Shown here: in pieces, positions 21,431-31,887 of the stretch | Layout: the number at the start of each line of letters is the position of its first letter | Numbering within the stretch: the stretch's first letter is position 1 | NCBI GenBank assembly: GCA_033807775.1 | Contig: CM066314.1 | Location: 95,396,929-95,460,928, forward strand | DNA from: Saussurea involucrata | Taxonomy: Eukaryota; Streptophyta; Magnoliopsida; Asterales; Asteraceae | Direction of reading: 5' to 3' | Length of the DNA: 64,000 nt | Notes under the pieces: model-generated | The model's input: the letters and a program-made list of their open reading frames with translations, nothing else | The model's database searches: none | Told to the model about the DNA's origin: nothing | Made by a program: the position numbers and the translations under genes

Positions 21431-21460
21431 GTACCTAAAAGAAACTAATTTGTATTGCAG
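21431..21460 (+). promoter_or_regulatory. Gag/pol border segment of element E (30 nt, GT...AG)
   Basis: It begins GTACCT directly after the Trp codon of gag and ends TTGTATTGCAG, with the gag stop inside. Deleting it fuses gag to protease in frame. It is too short for a typical plant intron; see findings. Confidence 0.45.
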
Positions 21461-22502
21461 AAGCCGCATGTTCAAATATGGTACTTGGACTCAGGATGTT
21501 CCAGGCACATGACTGGCAACAAGGAGCTGCTGATATCTTTTAAAGAAAAAATGGGAGGTGCAGTAACTTTAGGAGGAGATGGACAAAAACAGATTAGAGG
21601 ATATGGTGTTTTAACCAATGGATGTGTTTCAGTTTCAAAAGTTGCTTATGTAGAAGGGTTAAATCATAATTTGCTTAGCATAAGTCAACTTTGTGATCAT
21701 GGTTTTGATGTCAATTTTAAGAAAAAGTACTGTTCTCTGTTAGTTTCAAAATCTGGTCAAGAGCTTCTCATAGCTGATAGAAAAGGTAATCTATATAGAA
21801 TGAATTTCAATCCAAATCAAAAATCTAATACAGAAAGACTCTGTTTATTTTCTTTGAACAAAGAAGATGCCTGGCTCTGGCACAAAAGATTTGCACACTT
21901 GCATTTTTCAAACCTTGACAAGCTTGTGAAACTTAACTTAGTTAAAGGGTTGCCTGCTCTTAAATTTGACAAAGACCATATTTGTTCCGCCTATGAATTG
22001 GGTAAGCTAAAAATAGCTTCACACAGAACAAAAAGTGATCACAATTGCCCTAGACCTCTGCACATGCTTCATGTGGATCTTTGTGGAAAGTCTATCTGGC
22101 AGAAAGTATATCCTGGTTCATATAGATGAACATTCTAGATATACTTGGGTTGAGTTCATCAGAGCAAAATCTGATGTCCCAGAGATACTGATCAATCTGT
22201 TGAAAAGAATTCAGGTTCCCATCAACTTCTGGGCGGAAGCAGTGTCAACAACATGTTTTACCCAAAACAGGGCTGTCATTGTAAAGAGATTTAAGAAGAT
22301 TGCTTATGAACTTATCAACAATAGAAGACCAAATGTGAAATACTTTCATATTTTTGGTTGCAAGTGCTACATCTTGAATGACAGAGATCAATTGGGAAAG
22401 TTTGACAGAAAGGTTGATGAAGGAAAATTCATTGGATATTCTCTAACTTCAAAAGCCTACAGAGTCTACAACTTAAGAACAAAGGTCATTCAAATCCTTT
22501 GA
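21461..22502 (+). pseudogene. Element E protease and integrase, catalytic core deleted
   Basis: The protease motif WYLDSGCSRHMTG is at the start, and the GAG pre-integrase zinc region (LWHKRFAHLHF; CSAYELGK, where the second Cys of the usual CSACE is Tyr) follows. A frameshift lies in the region of the first catalytic Asp, at the words for LCG. The sequence then jumps from LINLLKRIQV to PINFWAEAVSTTCF, so the block with the second Asp and the Glu, about 290 bp in relatives, is gone. The C-terminal integrase part (FHIFGCKCYILNDRD, FIGYSLTSKAYRVYN) remains. Integrase must be dead. Confidence 0.85.
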
Positions 22503-23039
22503 TGAAAGATCATCAAGTGTCTCTGAAAGCCAATCATCAGAGAGGATACAAGAGAAGAAAATATCAATCTGATATTTAATGACTTCTTTGATGATGAAGA
22601 TTCCTCTAAAGTCATCATCAGAGGCAATCAAGTTCAGAGCTATGAAGGACAACATCAATCTTCCTCTGAAGTCATCATCAGTCAGGTCCTTCAAATACTT
22701 CACCATCTGCTTCTCTGTCCACAGGTCAAGTTCATAGAGAAGACGAGAGACTACAATCAAAGGAAAGAGAGCCTGAACAAGAACCATCATCACCCCTGCT
22801 GACCAATGTTGGAAGAAATTCCATATATGAGAGTTCAGCTTCTCAGAGCCCTGCTGGTACTTTACAGAGCAATGAAGTCACTCTCTAGAGCAGTGCGCCT
22901 CAGAGCCCTGTTGCCAATCCCCGGAGCTCTAGAGCTGAAAAACATATTTTTTCTTTAGAAGCACATACACCACCTTTTGTCCATGCTCCCATGACCAGAT
23001 GGACAAAGGACCACCCCCATCATCAGATCATTGGTGCTG
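22503..23039 (+). other. Element E linker between integrase and RT, decayed
   Basis: It corresponds to the Ser/Thr/Glu-rich linker of relatives (a TRWTKDHPHHQIIG-type segment near 22990-23035 is visible), with frameshifts and stops. No separate gene. Confidence 0.6.
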
Positions 23040-24618
23040 CTGAAGATAGTGTTAAGACAAGATCAGCTACATAAAATGAAGCCTTCTTTGTGAACATTTT
23101 GAGCATGATTGAGCCAAAGAAGATAACTGAAGCCATGAAGACCCAAACTGGATTGAAGCCACGCTAGAGGAGCTTCTGGAATTCGAGATAAATAAAGTTT
23201 GGTGCTTGGTTCCACTTCCAAAAGATAAAGCAGCTATTGGAACCAAGTGGGTTTTCAAGAATAAGAAAGATGTGGATGGGGTAATCATCAGAAACAAAGC
23301 AAGGCTGGTTGCAAAAGGATACTGCCAAGACGAGGGCATTGATTATGATGAAACCTTTGCACTAGTGGCTAGGCTAGAGGCAATCAAAATCTTCCTAGCC
23401 TATGCAGCTCACAAAGGATTCAAGGTCTTTTAAATGGATGTAAAATCTGCCTTTCTGAATGGCAAACTACATGAAGAGGTATATGTCCAGCAACCTCCAG
23501 GTATTGAAAGCTCAAAGTTTCCAGATCGTGTGTACAAGCTAGACAAAGCTCTGTATGGCCTTAAACAAGCTCCTAGAGTCTGGTATGAAACTCTGACCAA
23601 CTTTTTGTTGATCAACCAATTTGAAAAAGGTACTGTGGATACTACCTTAGTCTTTAGGAGATATAAAAATGATATACTTCTGGTACAAATATATGTTGAT
23701 GACATTATCTTTGGGTATACTAACCAAAAGTACTGTGATAGGTTTTTTGAGTTGATGAAAAGTGAATTTAAAATGAGCATGATGGGAGAACTTTATTTCT
23801 TCCTTGGTTTACAAGTAAAACAATCCATCAGAGGCACCTTTATAAGCCAATCAAAATATGTCTCTGATATTTTGAAAAAATATAAGCTCAACAACTCACA
23901 TCCTATGAAAACTCCTATTGCCACTAGAGTAAAGCTTAACCATGATCCAGAGGATCAATCTGTTGATGTCAAGACATACAGAGACATGATAGGGGCACTT
24001 ATGTACTTAACTGCTAGCAGACCTGACATAATGTTTGCAACTTGTCTTTGTGCTAGATTCCAAGATAATCCTAAGGAATCCCATTTGTCTGCTGTCAAAA
24101 GAATTTTCAAATATCTCAAAGGGACTCAATTCTTGGGTCTCTGGTATCCTCTTAACTATGGCTTTAAGCTAGTAGCATATACAGATTCAGATTATGGAGG
24201 ATGCAGGAATGACAGAAATAGTACTTCTGGTAGCTGTCAATTGCTAGGAGACAAGCTGGTGAGTTGGATATCCAAGAAGCAGAACTGTGTGTCAACCTCT
24301 ACAACAAAAGCAGAATATGTTGTTGCTGCTAGTTGTTGTTCACAAGTCATATGGATGAAAACACAGCCTAGATACTATACACTAGAATACAACACAATCC
24401 CAATTCTCTGTGACTCCAAGAGTGCAATAGCAATTACAGTAAATTCAGTTCAGCACCAAGACAAAGCACATTGATATAAGGTACCACTTTATCAAGGATC
24501 ACGTTGAAAAAGGGACTATTGAAATGTACTTTGTTTCAACTGACTTCCAACTTGCTGATCTGTTTACAAAAGCCCTTGATGAAAGGAGATTCAACTTCTT
24601 AATCAGCAAGATGGGTAT
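23040..24618 (+). pseudogene. Element E reverse transcriptase and RNase H
   Basis: RT is recognisable from GTKWVFKNKKDVDG through MDVKSAFLNGKLHEEVYV and the active-site YVDD (23692-23703) to TASRPDIMFAT. RNase H follows with STTKAEYVVAASCC, where the usual AEAEY Ala-Glu is Thr-Lys-Ala-Glu, and CDSKSAIAI. Defects are a one-base loss near 23140-23150, a TAA at 23431-23433 replacing a Gln codon just before the first catalytic Asp, and a frameshift near 24450. The last residues ISKMGI run into the LTR edge of element G. Confidence 0.88.
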
Positions 24619-24932
24619 TGTTAATCCAAGATCTTCAATAACGTGCTCTGATACCAATTGTTAAACCCTAAGGATCAATCAAGATAGAGAAGATGTGAAT
24701 TTGTCATGTCATTGATCAAGAACACTGTATACAAGATATGAGTTCAGCACTTTCTCTCTCTAAGATATGAATGTTAATTAAGAGAATGTTTCTAAGAGAC
24801 TCTTTCTAACACACAACTAAACCTATTTATACTAAACACATTACAAGGTGAAAACAACACAATACAACTCAATACATTGACTTTGACTTTGACCTTTCTA
24901 TATTTAAACCTTGAAGACATATTGAACTAACA
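24619..24932 (-). repeat. Element G 3' LTR with an internal PBS copy
   Basis: On the minus strand it begins TGTTAG, has a TATA-like TATAAATAGG (+ 24822-24831), and would normally end GGGTTTAACA at 24659. It continues through a second PBS (24645-24656) to GGATTAACA at 24619. The same extension is in the other LTR. Confidence 0.75.
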
Positions 24933-26574
24933 ATCTCCCCCTTGGATTCAAGGTTTAAACAAATGCGATCAGCAAGCTTTAGCTTTCTTGAATCTTCGGT
25001 CTTCATCAAAGCTTGTCAAAGTCAAAACGTCATCCAATCTTCAAACGGCAAATAACGATCTTCTTTCTTCGAACAGGAGAATATGAATCTTCACACAAAT
25101 CTTTTGAATACAAATAAGCACAAGTTCAAGAAAAAGAGATCACATAATGGATCAGTCGATTTTCCTCAAACTCTTAAAGAATTCTCCCCATTTCCATTGA
25201 CTTGAGAATTTCATTCTTCAGTGTCAATCTTCATAAACGCGCGAGTTCAAAAGAAAGAGATCACTGAAATGATCAATCGATTTCTTAAAAACTCTTGAAG
25301 AATAAAACTCCCCCTATCATTTCTTGAAACGACCTCTTCTTTCTACAAATCTCCCCGATGACATTAAAACGAATCTTTGATTTTAAACTTTCTTTGACAT
25401 GAAATTGATGTAGATATTCTCCCCCTTTTTCGATGAAAGTGAGCATCACGAGCATCGAAAATCTTTTCAATTTCAGTCACGAACAATCTCCCTCTTCAAA
25501 AACATTTCTTCCCTTTGAAAAACACGAACAATCTCCCCATAAGCGAAAGATCTTGCTCCCCCTAAAAATAAGAATTGTAGAGCAAGTTGATTTTCTCCCC
25601 CTTTTTTCTTGACAAACTTTAGCGGTGTGTTCTTCAATTGTATGAAATACACTATAGAAAAAATTTCAGTATAAAATTTTTTCTCAAAATACTTTTTTTT
25701 TAAACTCCAGAAAATAACCAAGTCAGAAAGTCGGGTCAGATGAAGAGTAAAAAAATTGACCAAGTGTCAGTTTTCGCAAGCAACAGTTGCGAAAACCACC
25801 AGTATGCGTAAGCTGAAGAAACGAAAAACCAAAGTTTTCGCAAGCAATAGTTGCGAAAAGTAGACTTAGAAAATCTTGAAGAGGTATGCGCGACATAGGG
25901 ATACGCAAAGTTACTTTTTGCGTGTCTTTGTGTTGCGAACAGATACTGTTTGCGTGACTTTGAGTTGCGAAAAGTTACTGTTTACGTGACTTTGAGTTGC
26001 GAAAAGTTACTGTTTGCGAGACTTTGAGTTGCGAAAAGCTACACTTAGATTCTGATGATCTTCAAAAGATGATGAATCTTGCGAAAAGTACGATGAATCT
26101 TGCGAAAAGTTCGATGAATCTTGCGAAAAGTCCAGATCTTGCGAAAAGTTCACAAAAAATCTCAAAAACGTCTGAAATCTGAAAAATCTCAGCAAGAAAC
26201 TTCACAGATAAGCTCGAAATAGCAGTCTGAATGTACTTTCTTCACACAACAAACACTGAAAACGTCTGAATTGCAATTCTTGTAGATCGAACAGAACCTC
26301 GAGTTCGAACCCAAAAAAAACTCACAGATCTTCAAAATTGAACCTCAAAACAATGAATTTGGCCTTCGACACCTTCTTTAATCACGTTCCAAATCTTATG
26401 ATGAATCTACTGATCACAAACATGAAGCAATTCGGTCACAAACACAAAATTTTTGAAAAAATCTCAAGAAAACAAGATTTCTGGAAAAAATTCAAGAAAT
26501 CAATCAAATTTCCTTGATAATCTTCACAAAAATTTGTATATGATCACAGAAACACAATCTGAATCTAAGATCCT
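24933..26574 (-). other. Element G internal region
   Basis: It begins with a polypurine tract (minus, 24933-24942) and has further C5 tracts near 25422, 25556 and 25596. From 25770 to 26160 it contains TTGCGAAAAG word repeats. No protein can be read. Confidence 0.75.
25770..26160. repeat. TTGCGAAAAG word repeats in element G
   Basis: Two tandem groups are seen: about three units of 33 bp around gactttgagttgcgaaaag (25929-26040) and three to four units of about 20 bp around gatgaatcttgcgaaaag (26070-26150). Further single copies occur upstream. Confidence 0.88.
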
Positions 26575-26586
26575 GCTCTGATACCA
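26575..26586 (-). promoter_or_regulatory. Element G working primer binding site
   Basis: TGGTATCAGAGC on the minus strand next to the extended LTR. A second identical site lies inside the LTR at 26615-26626. Confidence 0.8.
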
Positions 26587-26588
26587 AT

Positions 26589-26901
26589 TGTTAATCCAAG
26601 ATCTTCAATAACGTGCTCTGATACCAATTGTTAAACCCTCAGGATCAATCAAGATAGAGAATATGTGAATTTCTCATCCATTGATCAAGAACACTGTATA
26701 CAAGATATGAGTTCAGCACTTTCTCTCTCTAAGATATGAATGTTAATTAAGAGAATGTTTCTAAGAGTCTCTTTCTAACACACAACTAAACCTATTTATA
26801 CTAAACACATTACAAGGTGAAAACAACACAATACAACTCAATACATTGACTTTGACTTTGACCTTTCTATATTTAAACCTTGAAGACATATTGCACTAAC
26901 A
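26589..26901 (-). repeat. Element G 5' LTR with an internal PBS copy
   Basis: Same structure as 24619-24932, with about 7-8 differences over 313 bp. A TATA-like box lies at + 26791-26800 on the minus strand. Confidence 0.75.
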
Positions 26902-28076
26902 GACTCTGATGAGTACTTGTGGGCTTCCTCTGATCTGATGGCTTTCTTGATGCCCTTCTTTCGGCATATGAATATTGCTAGATTTCCCACAAGTGTTCCT
27001 GTTGAGTGATGTTTGAGTCCCTCGAGGCTTTCATTTGGAGGACCAATGCCCAATTTCTCTAATTCGAATTCCATACCCAGTTGAAAGTTTGTCTGTGTTC
27101 GATTGCTGACATGTTCTTGTATTGCATACAAGACTTCAAATCTGGCAGTACTGGCAGCTCTGTACTTGTCGGAGTGGTTGAGACCGTAACCGTGCAAAGT
27201 TAGTAGATCATACGGATTGAGCAGCACCAAGTCGTTGTCATTGAAGGTTTCTATCTTCTGGTTTTCTTGATCGACCGTGTAGAGATGATAGATTACTCTG
27301 TTATAGGAGAATTTCTTCTGCTCTATCTTCAACACTCTTTCAAAACTGAAGGACGGATTTATGACCGCATGAATATTTGTCTTGGTCCTGATAAATCTCC
27401 TTCTGTCTTCTGTGAGCAAGTTTGATCTGACTTGGTTTAGGTATGGATTTGAGGGTGTAGAGTTAATGGGTATTATATCTCTATTGGCATAGAGATAGGA
27501 AAAGGTTTCTTCCAGAGAAGGTAGTGAATGCTCTGGATGTTGGGCTTGGACGTCAGCATTCTGTTCGGGTTCAGGTTAGGTTTCTGGTATGGGTTCTTCT
27601 GTCATTTGATTTTCAGGTTCTTCTTGTTTGACTTGCAGAGTTGAGAGTTGGTTAGGTTGGTTTGATAAGTCATCAGCAGAGGATGGGACAGTCCTCTTTG
27701 GTTCAGTTCTTGGAGATAGAGGAGGGGTATCAAGAATGATGGTTTCGATTGTAGGATCTGCTGCAGAAGTTGAGGTTTCTGATGGGGTTTTGATGGACTT
27801 ATCTTTGAACATGTATTCGAACGATGTCTCCCCCTTTTGTTGGTCTGAGGGCTCTCCTTCATCCATCTCTGTGTCGTCATCATCAGAGAATGCCACAGTG
27901 GCCTTAGGAGAGTCTGGGCCAACAAACTTGCCTCTCTTGGATGGTGCAACCTCAAATGGTTCTTCAGCAGATCTCTTCTTTGACACTGTGCTCATGATAA
28001 CATCTACAGACATGGCGGCAGATTTCTTCAGTACATCTTCTACCTCTTCTGCAGCTGCTCTGATCTCATCTACTTG
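26902..28076 (-). pseudogene. Element H env-like ORF, C-terminal part
   Basis: Minus strand. From the I insertion site it reads a Lys/Arg-rich cluster (SKKRSAEEPF; APSKRGKFVG), an acidic patch SDDDDTEMDEG, and QQKGETSF (coded over a G5AG tract at about 27828). A Pro/Ser/Thr-rich stretch to about 27576 follows, then one nonsense TAA and a conserved C-terminal domain (27419-26902: INPSFSFERVLKIEQKKF; LYTVDQENQKIETFND; DLLTLHGYG; TNFQLGMEFELEKLG). The last domain aligns with the C-termini of the extra ORFs of F (about 62730-63100) and I (about 47018-47310). It is cut by element G. The function of such SIRE-type ORFs is not established. Confidence 0.75.
28072..28076. repeat. Target-site duplication of element I, left copy (acttg)
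   Basis: Identical to 47895-47899. Confidence 0.92.
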
Positions 28077-28103
28077 TGTTAGGGCAATATTTGGTTGAAT
28101 AGA
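28077..28103 (+). repeat. Element I 5' LTR, first 27 bp
   Basis: Starts TGTTAGGGC, against TGTTAAGGC in the 3' LTR. Interrupted by element C and continued at 33961. Confidence 0.88.
28099..28103. repeat. Target-site duplication of element C, left copy (ataga)
   Basis: Identical to 33956-33960. The uninterrupted site is seen in the 3' LTR of I at about 47636-47640. Confidence 0.92.
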
Positions 28104-28398
28104 TGTTAGGACAAATATGTCATCAAGATTTAATATAGAAAGTCAAAGTCAAAGTCATTGTATAAAGTCAAAGTCTTTATAATTAGAGTTGTCAATCTTA
28201 GCTTAATGCCTTGTTAGTCTTAGGTATATAAGCATGTGGCTAGAGTAATCTTGTATCACTCGAGAGAACAATTCCATATCACTTAGAGCATAATTCACAT
28301 CTTGTAATATTGAGAGCTTATGAATCAAGATCTATTTTTTTCTCTCTACACTCTCTCTCTAGAATTTCTCTCTAATCTTGATAAATCTTGGATTAACA
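28104..28398 (+). repeat. Element C 5' LTR (295 bp)
   Basis: TGTTAGGAC...GGATTAACA. TATA-like TATATAAG at 28225-28232. The C/T-rich end precedes the PBS. Confidence 0.93.
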
Positions 28399-28400
28399 AT

Positions 28401-28412
28401 TGGTATCAGAGC
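28401..28412 (+). promoter_or_regulatory. Element C primer binding site
   Basis: TGGTATCAGAGC, initiator tRNA-Met type, two bases after the LTR. Confidence 0.93.
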
Positions 28413-30220
28413 TGGAACAAGATTGAGAGATGGAATTCTACTGATCAAACATACGAATTTGGTGATTTCACAAGCAAATTTGATTGATTTTCTTGAATTT
28501 TTTCAAGAAAATATCGTTTTCTTGAGGTTTTATCAAATTTTGGCGATTTTTGATCGAATTTGTTCAAATCTTAGCTCGTTGGATTCGTTTTTGATAGAGG
28601 AACAAATCTTATTCAAGGATCGAGAGCTAATTTAAAAAATTTGGAGTTCAATTTGAAGATTTTTCAGATTCTTTTCGGTTCGTTCGTAACAATCTGATCA
28701 GTTTTTTAGATTTTAATTCAGTGAATTTTAGCGAAATTGGTTCACATCATCGTGTTAGAAACTGATTTTCTAACATTTCTGCAAAATTTGGTTGCCTAAT
28801 TCAAAGTATTGATCGCGATTTGAAGGGTTTTTGGTTCGATCATTTTGTATTCTTGACCCAGATTTTTGCACCAGTTTATATCAAGTTTGCGCCACCCACA
28901 TCTGGCGCAAACCAGGTTTGCTCCACCAACTAATTCTACTTTGCGCCACTTGCTGAAATATACCCTAATTGTGCAAAATATACCCTAATTGTGCGCCACC
29001 TCACATCAAACCCTCCAGATCTAGGTGTTGTGGCTGATTTTGATTGGGTGGTATTCTAATTGTCTTTTGCGCCATACTCATCTGAAACAATTTCATACTT
29101 TGTTTTCTCTGTTGGAATTGGAGGTTTGGCTCTTGGACCATAGTTTGTTGCAGAGGCTTTAGCACCCGATAATCCTCCTCTCAAGATAAGGTTCATCAAC
29201 ATTTCCAGCAAGAAATCACAGCTGAACATTGCGCCAATTATATCAGGTTTGCGCCATCTTATTGATCTAGTTTGCGCCACCTACTTGATCAGAAACTCCA
29301 ACTTTGCGCCATGCACTACTGAAGCAAAATTCTACTTTGCGCCATTCACATGATTCACTTTGCGCCACCTGCTGATTCAATTTTACGCCAATCTCATACA
29401 CAAGTAAACATCAGTTTGCGCCACACAAAGCTAGCGCAAAGCTCAATTTGCGCCACCAACTGCTCGAAACCTTCTTCCATTAAACTCACCGGAGTTTTCG
29501 CCGGAAAAAGTGGGTCTTCGAAATTCGTAGTGTGATCGAGATTTGTTTGTTGCATTTGATTGGTATTCGAATAATGATCTCAACGCAACAAAAATCAGCG
29601 ATTTTCGTCGAGAAACGAAGAAGATATCAACGTTTAAAGTTTTCGTTCGGTTTTTATCGAAAACTTTCGGTTGCTTCGTTTGAGAGTTTGAAAGCGTGAT
29701 TTGAGTTCTAATCAGTTAAGGGAGCTTAAGGGATCATAAACGAACAGTTTTGGTCGAAAAGTTTGATTCCATATCGACTTTTGCAGTTTGGGTTTCAATG
29801 AAGATGATGATGAATAGTAAACTAACGGGGTTTCGTTAGTTTCGTTAGTTTTGTGACATTTTTGGTCCTTTTTCCGTTAGAGTCGTTAGTTTTATTACAA
29901 TTTTAGTACTTGTAGTTTATAGTTTAGAATTTTATCATTTTTAGTCCTTCTAGTTTTAAGTTTTAGGTTTTTACATTTTAAGTCCCTTGACTTGTAAGTT
30001 TTAGAATTTTACATTTTTAGTCCCTTGAGTATTTTTGTTGTTGTTTGTGTCATTTCTAGTCCTTGTTTTTGTTGAGTCTTAGTATTTTTCACTTTTAGTT
30101 CCTATAATTTTTTTTACCTGCTTTTACTCATAACTAATAAATTTTTCTTGTATTTTGCAGGTTAATTTTTCTATTTTTCAGTAGATTTTTTCATTATAAA
30201 GATCTTTTCGTCAAGCAATC
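28413..30220 (+). other. Element C 5' leader with TTGCGCCAC word boxes
   Basis: 1.8 kb without a credible protein. From about 28885 to 29460 the word tttgcgccac(c) recurs more than ten times. The later part (about 29810-30120) repeats a loose unit around tttagtccttgtagtttttagttt. Confidence 0.8.
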
Positions 30221-31663
30221 ATGAACCGACTTCCAGTGCTGATCAAAGAATCTGATTTTGAACGATGGAATGTTTCGTTCATCGACTTTATTGCGAGTAG
30301 AGAAAATGGAGAGAATATGATAAAATCTTTCTCCGAAGGTCCAATGATCAGATATAAAATGGAGAATGATTTTACAGAAGAAGGGATTAAAAGAAAGAAA
30401 GTTGACAAGGAAGCTTCATCCAGCATAATCTTTGTACTGAATCAACTTCCGAAACACATTTACAAACGCGTTGAATGTTTCAAACACAACCCAATGCAGA
30501 TGTGGGATGCGTTATCTAAGCAAATGCATGGATCTGAAGTTGCATTTACAAAGAGAAAGGAAGAAGAAAAGAAAGTCGAGAAAGAGGATAAGGAACAGAA
30601 CATGTCAGAAGCTGAAAATGAAGATCTTAAGGAAAAGGTTATTGAGCTTACGAAGAAGCTGTCTGACATGGAAAAGTTGCTAAAAGAGGAAAGAGAAAAG
30701 TTCAGAAAAGAAAAAGTTGATCGTTTGAATGACAAGAAGTGTTATGTAAAGCAAATTCTTTCTCTTTCTCAGAAAGTTTCTGAACTTGAAAAGACTTCAA
30801 TTTTTTAGAAGAAAGAAAATGAAGAAAAGAAAGCTCTTGAACTCCGATGCATAAAACTTTCAAAGCAAAATTCAGACTTTGAGAAGGTTTTAATTCTTGA
30901 AAAAGAGAAATTGGAGAAGGAAAGGCTTGAATTTGAAAATAAAAGGAAAGTCTTTGAAGCGAACAATGAGAAATTGTCAAAGCAAATTTCTGAGCTTCAA
31001 AAGGAATTAGAGGAAGAAAGACAAGAGCTAGAAAAGAGGAAGAGAGCTGAATTTCAAGCTAGGAGCGTTAAGGATGAATTTTCTGTTGAACGGAAGATAT
31101 TTCAGCAAGAAATACGTAAGCTGACAAGGAATTTGGCTGTGTTATCAACTGATATCATGATAGAGAAGTGGGTTAAGTCTGATATTCTGAAGAAGCTTGA
31201 TTATGTGACCAAAGAACGGAATGACTTAGCTTACAAAGTGAAGTCATTTAACAAATCCAAACGCTATTTTGAATGTCCGATTCGTCCGTCTAATCTTTTC
31301 TATGATCATTCAGTGGATAATTCTTCCAAGTTTCAATCTGCTGATCTTCCTTCATATAAGAAAGTCAACATGCAATGGAGAGTAAAAGGTACGATTCCTC
31401 AAAAAGATGTACCAAAATCATCTGTTCCCAACAGGAACACTAACCTGAAAGGTAAATCTTTTGCTAAACCTGGTTCATTATATTCCGCAAACAATTTAAT
31501 CAGGTTAGCACAAAAGAATATTTGCTGTTCTTATTGTGGAACTAATGATTTCATTAAAAATAATGATGCGCAATTTTGGTATGGCACTTGTCATTTTCCT
31601 TCCTATAGAGCTCCGCTTAACAAGTCAGGACCCAAGACACGTTGGGTACCAAAATCTACTTAA
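30221..31663 (+). pseudogene. Element C Gag without zinc knuckle, one nonsense codon
   Basis: Starts at ATG 30221 (MNRLPVLIKESDFERWN), related to the B Gag N-terminus (PPVLIAEEYSQWKRRM). After about 115 residues it passes at once into a Lys/Glu coiled coil that aligns with the B coiled coil (LRCIKLSKQNSDFEKVL versus LRCVELSKQISDFEKVL). The RNA-binding CCHC region is therefore missing. A TAG at 30806-30808 interrupts the frame. The C-terminal part has a Cys/His patch (NICCSYCGTNDF, WYGTCHF) shared with I (CLCCSSCGWNDF), and ends TRWVPKST. A product could co-assemble with full Gag through the coiled coil. Confidence 0.82.
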
Positions 31664-31734
31664 TCTGTTTTTGCAGATTTAGAAGCAAAGCGTTGAACTC
31701 TCGGAAGAAGATGTATCTGTGCTTCATATTTGGT

Positions 31735-31887
31735 TTCTAAACACATAAGTTTAGAACCCAGATTTCACAGTTATTGGTTTCTGAATACATCAGTTCAGGA
31801 CCCGTGCTTCAACGACAATGGCTTCTGGACAAATCAGTTCAGGACCCGTACTTCAATGGCTAAGACTTCTAAACAAATCAGTTTAGA
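31735..31887 (+). ncRNA. Four tandem stem-loops in element C 3' UTR
   Basis: Stems at 31735-31756 (TTCTAAAC/GTTTAGAA), 31781-31798 (CTGAAT/GTTCAG), 31825-31842 (CTGGAC/GTTCAG) and 31868-31887 (TCTAAAC/GTTTAGA), each with a 6-base loop. Units are about 45 bp apart and often followed by acccgt-cttcaa. Compensatory differences across units and against B support an RNA structure. Confidence 0.65.

Larger units (their letters stand above)
19616..24618 (+). mobile_element. Element E: internal part of a Sirevirus-like copia, decayed
   Basis: Plus-strand gag C-terminal half, protease, integrase, RT and RNase H in normal order. The 5' LTR and gag N-terminus are missing (replaced by element D) and no 3' LTR is seen (replaced by element G). 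Gag and pol resemble element F more than B. Many stops and small deletions show an old copy. Confidence 0.85.
24619..26901 (-). mobile_element. Element G: short non-coding copia derivative
   Basis: Minus-oriented, 2.3 kb: 3' LTR 24619-24932, polypurine tract, 1.64-kb internal region without ORF, PBS 26575-26586, 5' LTR 26589-26901. The internal part next to the 3' LTR resembles the B and C 3' regions (several C5T tracts, tttttcgatgaaagtgagcatc). It must be moved by another element's proteins. No matching target duplication was found (ggtat versus gactc), so one flank has been rearranged. Its LTRs differ at about 7-8 positions. Confidence 0.8.

Noticed and set aside
21431..21460. A true spliceosomal intron of 29-32 nt
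   Set aside because: Below the usual plant minimum, and the GT is fixed by the conserved Val codon of WVPK; kept only as a hypothesis with alternatives.
25929..26150. CRISPR-like regularly spaced repeats
   Set aside because: Tandem units without unique spacers, inside an LTR element of a plant genome.
24614..26906. Target-site duplication of element G
   Set aside because: The flanks ggtat and gactc do not match under either LTR boundary.
28401..28412. TGGTATCAGAGC as part of a tRNA gene
   Set aside because: All such sites sit two bases inside LTRs and no cloverleaf surrounds them; they are primer binding sites.
29056..29535. Short ORFs in the C leader
   Set aside because: Formed by TTGCGCCAC repeats in different frames; no protein similarity.
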